From: Candidatus Symbiothrix sp.
GTDB lineage: Bacteria > Bacteroidota > Bacteroidia > Bacteroidales > Azobacteroidaceae
Length of the DNA stretch: 5,715 bases
Direction: 5' to 3'
Assembly: GCA_031270925.1 (NCBI GenBank)
Contig: JAISWY010000070.1
Location: 1 to 5,715, forward strand
Below, one piece after another: positions 1 to 5,715 of this stretch; within the stretch, counting starts at the first letter, position 1; every line of letters starts with the position of its first letter. The notes under the pieces are model-generated. The model saw only the letters and a list, made by a program, of their open reading frames with translations. It did not search any database and was not told the DNA's origin. A program made the translations under genes and the position numbers.

Positions 1-1
1 A

Positions 2-925
2 ACGCTCGTCGTTACCGGCGACGCTTACCTTACTTACGCCGATTGTCAGGCCATTGCGACCGCATTTCCTAGCGCCGCTCTGAAAACGCTTGATTTGAGC
101 GCCGCTAAATTTGAAAACAATGCTACGCCGGCCGCTGTTGGAAACCTCGGAGCGTTCAATATCAATGCCGATGCGCAGGGCTTGCAGGTAACGGAAGTCA
201 AATTGCCGTCCGGCCTCAAAACCATCGGTTCGCGGTTTTTCCGCCGGTTCCGCAAACTCACCACCGTAAACCTGCCCGAATCATTGCAAAGCATCGGCGA
301 AGGCGGTTTTGTTCAGTGCGATTTGCTGACTTCATTGGCTTTGCCTGCGGGATTGCAAGGCATCGGCGCCACCGCCTTCTTTCAATGTACCAATCTGACA
401 ATGACCGGATTACCAGCCGCGCTTAACACGCTCGGCAATACGGCTTTTGCGACAACCAAAGTGGCTATCGGCGCTTTCCCCGAAGGCATTACGAAAATCG
501 AACACGATTGTTTCAATACCAATCACGATACCCGTCATTCGCTCACAATGCTGACTATCCACGAAGGCATTACGGAAATCGGCTCGAAAGCATTTGCACG
601 GCAGAAATCGTTGAACAACATTACGGTAAATCGCGTAAGCCCGCCGACTACTGCGACGGACGCATTCGACGGAGTAACGTTAAATGCTATTGATTTGTAC
701 ATTCCAAGCGGTTCGATCGGCAATTACAACAATGTAGAGCCTTGGAAATACATGATTATCCACAACAATATTCCCAACGCGCTACCTTCCGTTTCTTCGG
801 ATGTTGTGAAGGAATTATACAATTTATGGGGACAAAAAATTGCGCAACCGCAACGGGGACAAATTTATATTGCGAAATCCGTTTTAAGTTCGGGCGAAAT
901 AAAGATTGAAAAATATATCTATTGA
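2..925 (+). CDS. BspA-like leucine-rich-repeat surface protein, 5'-truncated
   Basis: The frame is open from the left edge (first full codon at base 2) to TGA at 923-925, leaving 307 residues; the true start and any signal peptide lie outside the window. The body holds about five copies of a ~23-residue repeat of the LRR_5/BspA type, with recurring LP-x-x-L-x-x-IG-x-x-A/F-F-x-x-C-x-x-L cores. After the repeats comes the usual BspA ending, SPPTTATDAFDGV followed by LYIPSGSIGNYNNVEPWK. A short C-terminal segment with LYNLWGQ and IYIAK resembles type IX secretion sorting tails. Known members of this family are surface proteins that bind host proteins or other cells; the ligand here cannot be inferred. 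The stop is one base before the next gene's ATG, so the two are probably co-transcribed. An internal TTG at 95 should not be taken as the start, because coding similarity to the family continues upstream of it. The family call is secure, the role is not. Confidence 0.88.
   Translation, partial: TLVVTGDAYLTYADCQAIATAFPSAALKTLDLSAAKFENNATPAAVGNLGAFNINADAQGLQVTEVKLPSGLKTIGSRFFRRFRKLTTVNLPESLQSIGEGGFVQCDLLTSLALPAGLQGIGATAFFQCTNLTMTGLPAALNTLGNTAFATTKVAIGAFPEGITKIEHDCFNTNHDTRHSLTMLTIHEGITEIGSKAFARQKSLNNITVNRVSPPTTATDAFDGVTLNAIDLYIPSGSIGNYNNVEPWKYMIIHNNIPNALPSVSSDVVKELYNLWGQKIAQPQRGQIYIAKSVLSSGEIKIEKYIY
188..628 (+). repeat. Tandem BspA/LRR_5 protein repeats
   Basis: These are degenerate repeats at protein level, about 22-24 residues apart. 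They begin with VKLPSGLKTIG, VNLPESLQSIG, LALPAGLQGIG, a shortened GLPAALNTLG, FPEGITKIE and LTIHEGITEIG. The first copies are near-regular. The fifth is followed by a short insertion (NTNHDTRH) before the sixth. At DNA level they are too diverged for simple slippage, so this looks like an old repeat array under selection for the LRR fold. Confidence 0.8.
788..922 (+). other. Probable type IX secretion-like C-terminal sorting tail
   Basis: The last ~45 residues follow the end of the LRR fold. They contain an ELYNLWGQKIAQP stretch, a short turn, an IYIAK strand and an IKIEKYIY end. This order (V/LYNLxGQ, then G-x-Y-I, then K-x-x-x at the terminus) is typical of Bacteroidetes C-terminal sorting domains that direct export across the outer membrane by the type IX system. 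The tail is shorter than the usual 70-80 residues and lacks a clear first strand, so it may be a reduced or divergent version. Confidence 0.5.
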
Positions 926-926
926 T

Positions 927-1901
927 ATGAAAAACAAGTTTTTAGTCCTGTTGCTTCTGTCTTTGTTTCCGAATATTATTGTTTCCGGACAAAAGATTAT
1001 CAACCGTTACGGATTGGATTTGGTGCGGGCAGGCGAGCGGTATAAATTGAAAGACGAATCGAAAATCAGGGAATTAAACGTATTCAATCCCGATTCCGTT
1101 CCGGAAGATATGTTGATTCCCTATACTTATAAACGACTGTTTATCAGGGAGTCGGATTATCATGATTGCGTAACGAAAACCTTTGTTTTCAAAGATTATC
1201 CCGATTACGAATTGAAATTGCAGGTCGATTTACCGAAAGAAAGCCAAGGCAAACGGCCTTTCATCGTTTGGATACACGGCGGTGGGTGGCATCAGGGCGA
1301 CTACAACGGACATAGCCTGCAATCGCGCTACTTGGCGTCCAACGGTATTGCCGGCGTGCGAATATCCTACTCGCTGCTTTCGCAAGGCGCGAAATTGGAA
1401 GATACGTGGCAGGATATTCAAGATGCGTTGGCCTTTGTAAAAAGTCGCGCCGGCGAACTCGGTTTGGATACGTTGCGATTCGGATTCGCCGGACATTCCG
1501 CCGGAGGACATTTGGCGGCATACGCGGCGATGCGGATAAAAGGCGCGAAATTATTGGTCGCTTTCAACGGAATATACGATTTGGAACATACTGTTCCCGG
1601 CTTTGTACCGTCGCAACGACACGACGATTATTTCGGCCTCTCGTCCGTTGAAAAGCGCTGCGATGCTTCGCCGGTCCATTTCGTACATTCCGGTGCGCCT
1701 TATACGGTATTGACTTACAGTTCCGGTGATTTTTTGGTTGATAAACAGCAAATTATTGCATTTGAAAAAGCATTGAAACAATATGATGTAAAGTATGAAA
1801 TATTGGAAAAGGATTTCTATTCGCATACGGCTTTCGTCGGTACGGATTTGTATGAAGCTATGTTGTTGAAATTGCTGGTTCTTGCTCGAAAATATCTGTA
1901 A
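927..1901 (+). CDS. Exported alpha/beta-hydrolase fold esterase (BD-FAE/acetyl-esterase-like)
   Basis: This encodes 324 residues from ATG 927. Residues 1-20 form a Sec-type signal peptide (MKNK, then a Leu/Phe-rich core ending near IVSGQ), so the enzyme probably acts in the periplasm. Residues ~85-320 are an alpha/beta-hydrolase domain: oxyanion motif HGGGW at 117-121, nucleophile elbow GHSAGG at 189-194 with Ser191, probable acid Asp268 in SSGDFLVD, and probable His300 in YSHTAF. The motif set fits carbohydrate-active acyl esterases of the BD-FAE/acetyl-xylan-esterase kind; peptidase or lipase activity is less likely but not excluded. Residues ~21-84 are an N-terminal extension without a recognised domain. 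A TTG at 906 would extend the protein by seven residues and overlap the previous gene; ATG 927 is preferred because it directly precedes the signal peptide. The gene starts one base after the LRR stop and ends ten bases before the next ATG. The substrate is inferred only from the neighbouring GH92 module. Confidence 0.87.
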   Translation: MKNKFLVLLLLSLFPNIIVSGQKIINRYGLDLVRAGERYKLKDESKIRELNVFNPDSVPEDMLIPYTYKRLFIRESDYHDCVTKTFVFKDYPDYELKLQVDLPKESQGKRPFIVWIHGGGWHQGDYNGHSLQSRYLASNGIAGVRISYSLLSQGAKLEDTWQDIQDALAFVKSRAGELGLDTLRFGFAGHSAGGHLAAYAAMRIKGAKLLVAFNGIYDLEHTVPGFVPSQRHDDYFGLSSVEKRCDASPVHFVHSGAPYTVLTYSSGDFLVDKQQIIAFEKALKQYDVKYEILEKDFYSHTAFVGTDLYEAMLLKLLVLARKYL

Positions 1902-1911
1902 ATAATTCAAA

Positions 1912-1971
1912 ATGAAACGCTTTTGTTATTTATTGGCCGCTTGGCTTTGTATTGCTATCCATTTATCGGCG
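1912..1971 (+). other. Sec signal peptide of the fusion protein
   Basis: MKRF is followed by a hydrophobic core (CYLLAAWLCIAIHL) and SAQ, a good signal peptidase I site after Ala20. There is no twin-arginine pair, and Cys13 is not in a credible lipobox because the residue before it is Leu. The predicted route is unfolded Sec export, so the FAD of the first module would have to be acquired after translocation. Confidence 0.75.
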
Positions 1972-4900
1972 CAAACCAAGCCTTACGATTTGCTTATTGT
2001 CGGTGGAACGCCCGGCGGAATAATGACCGCCATCGCCTCTGCCCGCGAAGGAAAAACTTCGCTGATTCTCGAACGTAGCCATCACATCGGCGGACTGCCG
2101 GCCAATGGTTTGGGAGCGACCGATATTAGTACGAGAAACGCTACAACCGGTTTATTTCACGAATTTGTATCCCGCATAAAGAACTATTATGTCGAAAATT
2201 ACGGCAAAGATTCGCAACAAGTGAAAGATTGCAGCGACGGTTATCATTTCGAGCCGTCGGTCGCCGAGCGGATTTTCCACGATATGATCAATGCGCAGGG
2301 AAACAAAATAACCGTTTTGTACGGCCGGCAATTCGATTCCGACCCTAAAAATATCCAAAAGGAAGACGATGTAATAAAAGCGATTCAAATATTGAACCGA
2401 AAAAACAATCGTACCGAGATTTATCAAGCCAAAGTATTTATCGATGCCACTTACGAAGGCGATTTGGGCGCAGCGGCCAATATCCCTTTCCGCGTGGGAC
2501 GTGAAAGCCGCGCCGAATTTGGCGAAGTCTGCGCCGGAAAAATCTACCGGCATTGGGGCGTTCAGTTCGGCAAAGGCATTCAAAGCAATTTCAACGATTA
2601 CGATGGTTACGAATCGGAAGGTACTACCTATCAAGGAGATAACGCCGTTCAGTCATACAATTACCGCTTGTGCCTGACCGACAACAAGAACGACCGCAAA
2701 CCGATTAATCGTCCCAAAAACTACAACCGCAACGAATATATTTCGCTCATCGAAGATGTTTGGACAGGCCGAAATACGGGTGTAGAAATGCTGAACGTAA
2801 GTCCGAAAATGTTGGAAGCCAACCGCGAAAACATCCGGAAAGGCAATGAAACGACGATTCCGGGCGACCCTTGGGGCATCGCCAAAATAACCAACAGTGT
2901 CCAATTACCCAACGGAAAGACCGACGCCAACAATCAACATCAAGCCTTTATCTCGACCGATTTGCCGGAAGAAAATTGGCCGTGGCCGACAGCAGGTTGG
3001 GAATGGCGCGACAAATTCGCTCAACGATTAAAAGATTATACGCTCGGATTGCTTTGGTTTGCACAAAACGACAAAAAATTACCGGCGCACTTCCGTAAAG
3101 CCTGCAAGGAATGGGGATTGTCTGCAACGGAATACACGGATAACGATCATTTTCCGCGACAAGTCTATGTCCGCGAAGGGCGGCGTTTGGAAGGTTTGTA
3201 TTTCTTTACGGCCAAGGACGCCTTACCACTATCGGAAGGAAAACGTCCGCCGGTGCATTCTCAAAGCATCACGGCTTCGCATTACGCGCTCGATTCCCAT
3301 GCCGTACTCAAACGTGAAAAAGACCGCGTGCATCTCGAAGGATTTTTCGGATACGAGTCGATGCCCTATACCGTTCCTTACGGCGTGATGGTTCCGAAAA
3401 AGCTAAAAAACCTCTTGTTTCCCGTATCCGTTTCGGGAAGCCATATCGGTTTTTCAACTCTTCGTATGGAGCCTTGTTGGATGGCCTTGGGCGAAGCGGC
3501 AGGAATAGCGGCGGCTCAAATCATCGAACAAAATGTTCCGGCTCAAAAAGTTGATATACAGACCATTCAGAAAAAATTAACCGACAATAAAGCAACTTTA
3601 ATCTATTACAATGATATATCCACCGATTCTCCCGATTTCGACATGGTGCAATATATGGGCGTATTGGGTTATCTTCCCGAATGGAAGGCTTCATTGGAAG
3701 AAACGGCAGATAAAGCGACCATCGAAAATTGGGCAAAAATGTCGGGAATAAAAATTCCGAAAGAAATGACGAAGCGTAAGGATATTTTATATCTAATTAA
3801 TAATCAATTAATTAAAAAAGATTATTGCAAATATGTTAATCCATTGATTGGAAACGCCGATAACGGCCACACTTTTCCCGGCGCATGTCTTCCTTTCGGA
3901 TTGATACAGGCAAGTCCCGAAACGGGCAACGATTCGTGGCGTTACTGTTCGGGATTCAATTTTGAAGACGATTCCATTATCGGATTCGCCCAAACGCATC
4001 TCAATGGTACGGGTTGTTCGGATTTGGGCGATATTCTCCTTTTGCCCTTCAGCGGAAATATGAAAGACGGCGTTTATAAAAAGCGATTTGATAAATCAAA
4101 GCAAACGGCCACGCCGGGTTATTATTCCGTGCAATTTTCCGACGATAATATTTTGGCGGAAATCACGGCGACCGAACGTTCGGCTTTCTATCGTTTCACT
4201 TACAACGAGGACGCTCCCGCCCGGCTTTTAGTTGATTTGCAAAGCGGCGTTGTATGGCATCAGGAAGCTTTGCGAACTCATGTGCGGCAATCCGAAATGG
4301 CCTTGTCCGATTCTTACACAATTAGCGGAAGTCAAACCGTAAACAATTGGGTAACAAGACAATATCACTACGTCATCCGATTTGATAAACCTTATACCGT
4401 CAAGGAAGAATTACCGCAAAGCGAAGGCGAAAAAGCCAAACGCCTGGTGCTGCAATTCGACCTGAAAAAAGGGGAATGCCTGCATACAAAAATAGCAATT
4501 TCAACGGTCGATGTTGCAAGTGCAATCGCTTCTTTGGAACAAGAAAACCGGAATTGGAATTTCGAGCAAATCAAAACGCAGGCCTGCGATCAATGGAACG
4601 AGCTGTTATCCGTCCTCGAAATAGAAGGAAGCGACGAACAGAAAACGAATTTTTATACATCGCTGTATCATCTTTATATACAACCGAATAACATTGCCGA
4701 TACCGACGGACGTTACCGTGGCGTGAACGACAGCGTTTTTACTTCGCCAACCGGAAATTATTATTCAACCTTTTCACTATGGGATACGTACCGGGCGGCG
4801 CATCCCCTCTACACGATATTGAATCCCGACAAAGTGAACGATTTTGTGCAGTCGATGTTCGCGCATTACCAAGCGCAAGGTTTCTTGCCTATGTGGACTT

Positions 4901-5715
4901 TGTGGGGAAAAGACAATTATTGCATGATAGGCAATCACGCGGTTCCGGTTATTGTGGAAGCATATCTGAAAGGATTTCGTGGTTTCGACGCCGAAGAAGT
5001 CTTCGACGCCATCAAAACATCACTGACCGTCAGTCATCGAAAATCGAATTGGGAAACGTATCTGCAATACGGATATTATCCTTACGACAAAATCGCGGTA
5101 GAATCGGTTTCCCGAACATTGGAAAGTTCCTACGACGATTATTGTGCGGCTCAAATGGCCAAAGCATTAGGCAAGCAAGACGATTACGAATATTTCCTCA
5201 AACGTTCGCAATTTTACAAAAATCTTTTCGATCCCGAAACAAAATTAATGCGGGGCAAAGATTCGACCGGAAAATGGCGCACGCCTTTCGACCAATTTGT
5301 TTTGTCGCACGCAGCCACCTCCGGAGGCGACTACACCGAAGGCAACGCTTGGCAATATACATGGCACGTACAGCACGACCCGCAAAGTTTAATTGAACTG
5401 ATGGGCGGAAAAGACGCTTTCGCCGCCAAACTCGATTCATTGTTTTTCCTTGATACTGTCAGTGAAACCGAAAATACGGGTTTTGTGTCGGATGTAACCG
5501 GCTTGATTGGTCAGTATGCGCACGGGAACGAGCCGAGCCACCATGTAGCTTATCTTTATAATTATGTCGATCAACCACAGAAAACACAAAAACTTATCCG
5601 GGAAATTTTCGACCGTTTTTATCAACCGAAACCGGATGGATTGTGCGGGAACGACGATTGTGGGCAAATGTCGGCTTGGTATATTTTCTCGGCTATGGGT
5701 TTCTACCCTGTCGAT
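1912..5715 (+). CDS. FAD-dependent oxidoreductase / GH92 alpha-mannosidase fusion, 3'-truncated
   Basis: One frame runs without a stop from ATG 1912 to the right edge, at least 1268 codons. Residues 1-20 are a Sec signal peptide ending LSA|Q. Residues ~25-637 are an FAD-dependent oxidoreductase of the PF12831 type (often misnamed xanthan lyase). Residues ~638-1268 are a glycoside hydrolase family 92 module, missing perhaps its last ~100 residues beyond FYPVD. GH92 enzymes are calcium-dependent, inverting exo-alpha-mannosidases acting on N-glycans and mannans; the reaction of this flavoprotein family in glycan loci is not well defined. Both modules keep their signature residues, so neither looks decayed. 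The start is supported by the signal peptide and the 10-base gap from the esterase stop; there is no Shine-Dalgarno motif, as usual in Bacteroidota. Location is probably periplasmic. GH92 linkage preference cannot be told. Module identities are strong; the fusion being real rather than an assembly artefact is likely but needs reads or homologues. Confidence 0.9.
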   Translation, partial: MKRFCYLLAAWLCIAIHLSAQTKPYDLLIVGGTPGGIMTAIASAREGKTSLILERSHHIGGLPANGLGATDISTRNATTGLFHEFVSRIKNYYVENYGKDSQQVKDCSDGYHFEPSVAERIFHDMINAQGNKITVLYGRQFDSDPKNIQKEDDVIKAIQILNRKNNRTEIYQAKVFIDATYEGDLGAAANIPFRVGRESRAEFGEVCAGKIYRHWGVQFGKGIQSNFNDYDGYESEGTTYQGDNAVQSYNYRLCLTDNKNDRKPINRPKNYNRNEYISLIEDVWTGRNTGVEMLNVSPKMLEANRENIRKGNETTIPGDPWGIAKITNSVQLPNGKTDANNQHQAFISTDLPEENWPWPTAGWEWRDKFAQRLKDYTLGLLWFAQNDKKLPAHFRKACKEWGLSATEYTDNDHFPRQVYVREGRRLEGLYFFTAKDALPLSEGKRPPVHSQSITASHYALDSHAVLKREKDRVHLEGFFGYESMPYTVPYGVMVPKKLKNLLFPVSVSGSHIGFSTLRMEPCWMALGEAAGIAAAQIIEQNVPAQKVDIQTIQKKLTDNKATLIYYNDISTDSPDFDMVQYMGVLGYLPEWKASLEETADKATIENWAKMSGIKIPKEMTKRKDILYLINNQLIKKDYCKYVNPLIGNADNGHTFPGACLPFGLIQASPETGNDSWRYCSGFNFEDDSIIGFAQTHLNGTGCSDLGDILLLPFSGNMKDGVYKKRFDKSKQTATPGYYSVQFSDDNILAEITATERSAFYRFTYNEDAPARLLVDLQSGVVWHQEALRTHVRQSEMALSDSYTISGSQTVNNWVTRQYHYVIRFDKPYTVKEELPQSEGEKAKRLVLQFDLKKGECLHTKIAISTVDVASAIASLEQENRNWNFEQIKTQACDQWNELLSVLEIEGSDEQKTNFYTSLYHLYIQPNNIADTDGRYRGVNDSVFTSPTGNYYSTFSLWDTYRAAHPLYTILNPDKVNDFVQSMFAHYQAQGFLPMWTLWGKDNYCMIGNHAVPVIVEAYLKGFRGFDAEEVFDAIKTSLTVSHRKSNWETYLQYGYYPYDKIAVESVSRTLESSYDDYCAAQMAKALGKQDDYEYFLKRSQFYKNLFDPETKLMRGKDSTGKWRTPFDQFVLSHAATSGGDYTEGNAWQYTWHVQHDPQSLIELMGGKDAFAAKLDSLFFLDTVSETENTGFVSDVTGLIGQYAHGNEPSHHVAYLYNYVDQPQKTQKLIREIFDRFYQPKPDGLCGNDDCGQMSAWYIFSAMGFYPVD
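1984..3822 (+). other. FAD-dependent oxidoreductase module (PF12831-like)
   Basis: Residues ~25-637 of the fusion. The N-terminal dinucleotide fold is YDLLIVGGTPGGIMTAIASA, with the GGTPGG phosphate loop at 31-36 and Glu54 at the end of the second strand (SLILER), where ribose is bound. It is followed by HIGGLPANGLGATDI (58-72), a family hallmark. IDATYEGDLGAAA begins at residue 177, the late GD-type flavin motif appears as VREGRRLEG from 420, and the closing FAD site is SGSHIGFSTLRMEP to GEAAGIAAA (508-535). Residues ~545-625 form the common C-terminal extension (FDMVQYMGVLGYLPEWKA). All expected parts are present at normal length, so the module is complete. Substrate is unknown; a sugar or glycoside is an inference from the fused hydrolase. 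Confidence 0.85.
3778..3825 (+). other. AT-rich interdomain linker between the FAD and GH92 modules
   Basis: This short stretch encodes KDILYLINNQLIKKDY and is strikingly A/T-rich compared with both flanks. It begins where the oxidoreductase extension ends and finishes just before the CKYVNPLIGN start of GH92. A stand-alone GH92 would have its own Met and signal peptide here, but there is none in any frame. Shifting by one base exposes TAA stops, as expected if former intergenic DNA was captured into the frame. Confidence 0.6.
3794..3814. repeat. Small A/T-only inverted repeat inside the linker
   Basis: TAATTAAT (3794-3801) and ATTAATTA (3807-3814) are perfect 8-base inverted arms around the 5-base loop AATCA, followed by a run of A. 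The arms contain no G or C, so any hairpin would be weak. It sits exactly at the module junction and may be a relic of a former intergenic region or chance in AT-rich DNA. Confidence 0.35.
3826..5715 (+). other. GH92 glycoside hydrolase module, C-terminus off the window
   Basis: Residues ~639-1268. The N-terminal beta-sandwich domain shows VNPLIGNADNGHTFPG (642-657), PFGLIQASPET, CSGFNF (679-684) and THLNGTGCSDLGDIL (695-709), all diagnostic for GH92. The (alpha/alpha)6 catalytic domain shows FSLWDTYRAAHP (954-965), GNHAVP (from 1007), SVSRTLESSYDD (1065-1076), GGDYTEGNAWQY (from 1138), YAHGNEPSHH (1202-1211) and GNDDCGQMSAW (1246-1256). By family knowledge and motif spacing, Glu1143 in YTEG is the likely general acid and Asp1249 in NDDCG the likely general base; this assignment is inferred. 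Calcium-dependent inverting exo-alpha-mannosidase activity is expected, with alpha-1,2 or other linkages possible. No signal peptide precedes the module. Confidence 0.93.

Noticed and set aside
95..97. TTG at 95 as the start of the LRR protein
   Set aside because: The same frame is open to the left edge and reads as coherent protein (GDAYLTYADCQAIA), so the gene is truncated by the window and does not start here.
906..926. TTG at 906 as an earlier start for the esterase, overlapping the LRR gene
   Set aside because: It only adds seven residues before an ATG that is immediately followed by a normal signal peptide, and TTG starts are rare compared with ATG.
1551..1910. 119-residue open frame on the minus strand
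   Set aside because: It lies wholly opposite the esterase, which has catalytic motifs; the antisense product is low in recognisable structure and rich in Ile, Phe and Gln as expected for a shadow.
1902..1911. Promoter or operator in the gap before the fusion gene
   Set aside because: The gap is only 10 bases of AT-rich DNA and holds no recognisable Bacteroidota promoter elements.
2152..2634. 160-residue open frame on the minus strand
   Set aside because: It is antisense to the FAD module, where the + frame holds conserved motifs; its hydrophobic look comes from the complement of Lys/Asn/Asp-rich codons.
3794..3819. Hairpin plus A-run as a transcription terminator
   Set aside because: The stem has no G or C, there is no T-run on the + strand after it, and it is inside an open frame continuing for about 1900 bases.
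3778..3840. Two separate genes with a frameshift between them
   Set aside because: Both modules are in the same frame without any shift, and the GH92 part has no own ATG or signal peptide, so a continuous fusion explains the sequence better; an assembly error is kept as a test.
4779..5396. 205-residue open frame on the + strand in another frame
   Set aside because: It overlaps the catalytic core of GH92, is very rich in Arg and Ser, and has no recognisable motif, typical of an out-of-frame shadow.

Overview
The window looks like part of a glycan-degradation locus from a member of the Bacteroidota, probably Bacteroidales. Four things point there: a BspA-type leucine-rich-repeat protein with a type IX secretion-like C-terminus, a GH92 alpha-mannosidase module, an FAD-dependent oxidoreductase of the kind often labelled 'xanthan lyase' in Bacteroidetes genomes, and start codons preceded by A/T-rich DNA without a Shine-Dalgarno motif. 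Genus and species cannot be told from the sequence. No SusC/SusD pair, regulator, RNA gene, insertion sequence or CRISPR array is visible.

Layout, all on the + strand. (1) 2-925 is the 3' part of a BspA-like surface LRR protein, cut by the left edge. (2) 927-1901 is an exported alpha/beta-hydrolase fold esterase with an intact HGGGW oxyanion motif, GHSAGG nucleophile elbow and plausible Asp and His partners. (3) 1912-5715 is one uninterrupted reading frame of at least 1268 codons, cut by the right edge. Its first ~637 residues are a complete signal-peptide-bearing FAD-dependent oxidoreductase. From about residue 638 it is a GH92 glycoside hydrolase retaining the family's diagnostic motifs. 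Gaps between the genes are 1 and 10 bases, so the three are very probably co-transcribed. No non-coding stretch exceeds 10 bases.

How they may work together (inference): the hydrolase could remove acyl groups from an alpha-mannoside-containing glycan, and the GH92 module could release mannose. The fused flavoprotein could oxidise the same or a linked substrate, or use the released sugar, in the periplasm. The LRR protein may be a surface adhesin or binding protein from the same transcript. The main discovery candidate is the covalent FAD-oxidoreductase/GH92 fusion: the second module has lost its own start and signal peptide and follows an AT-rich linker.
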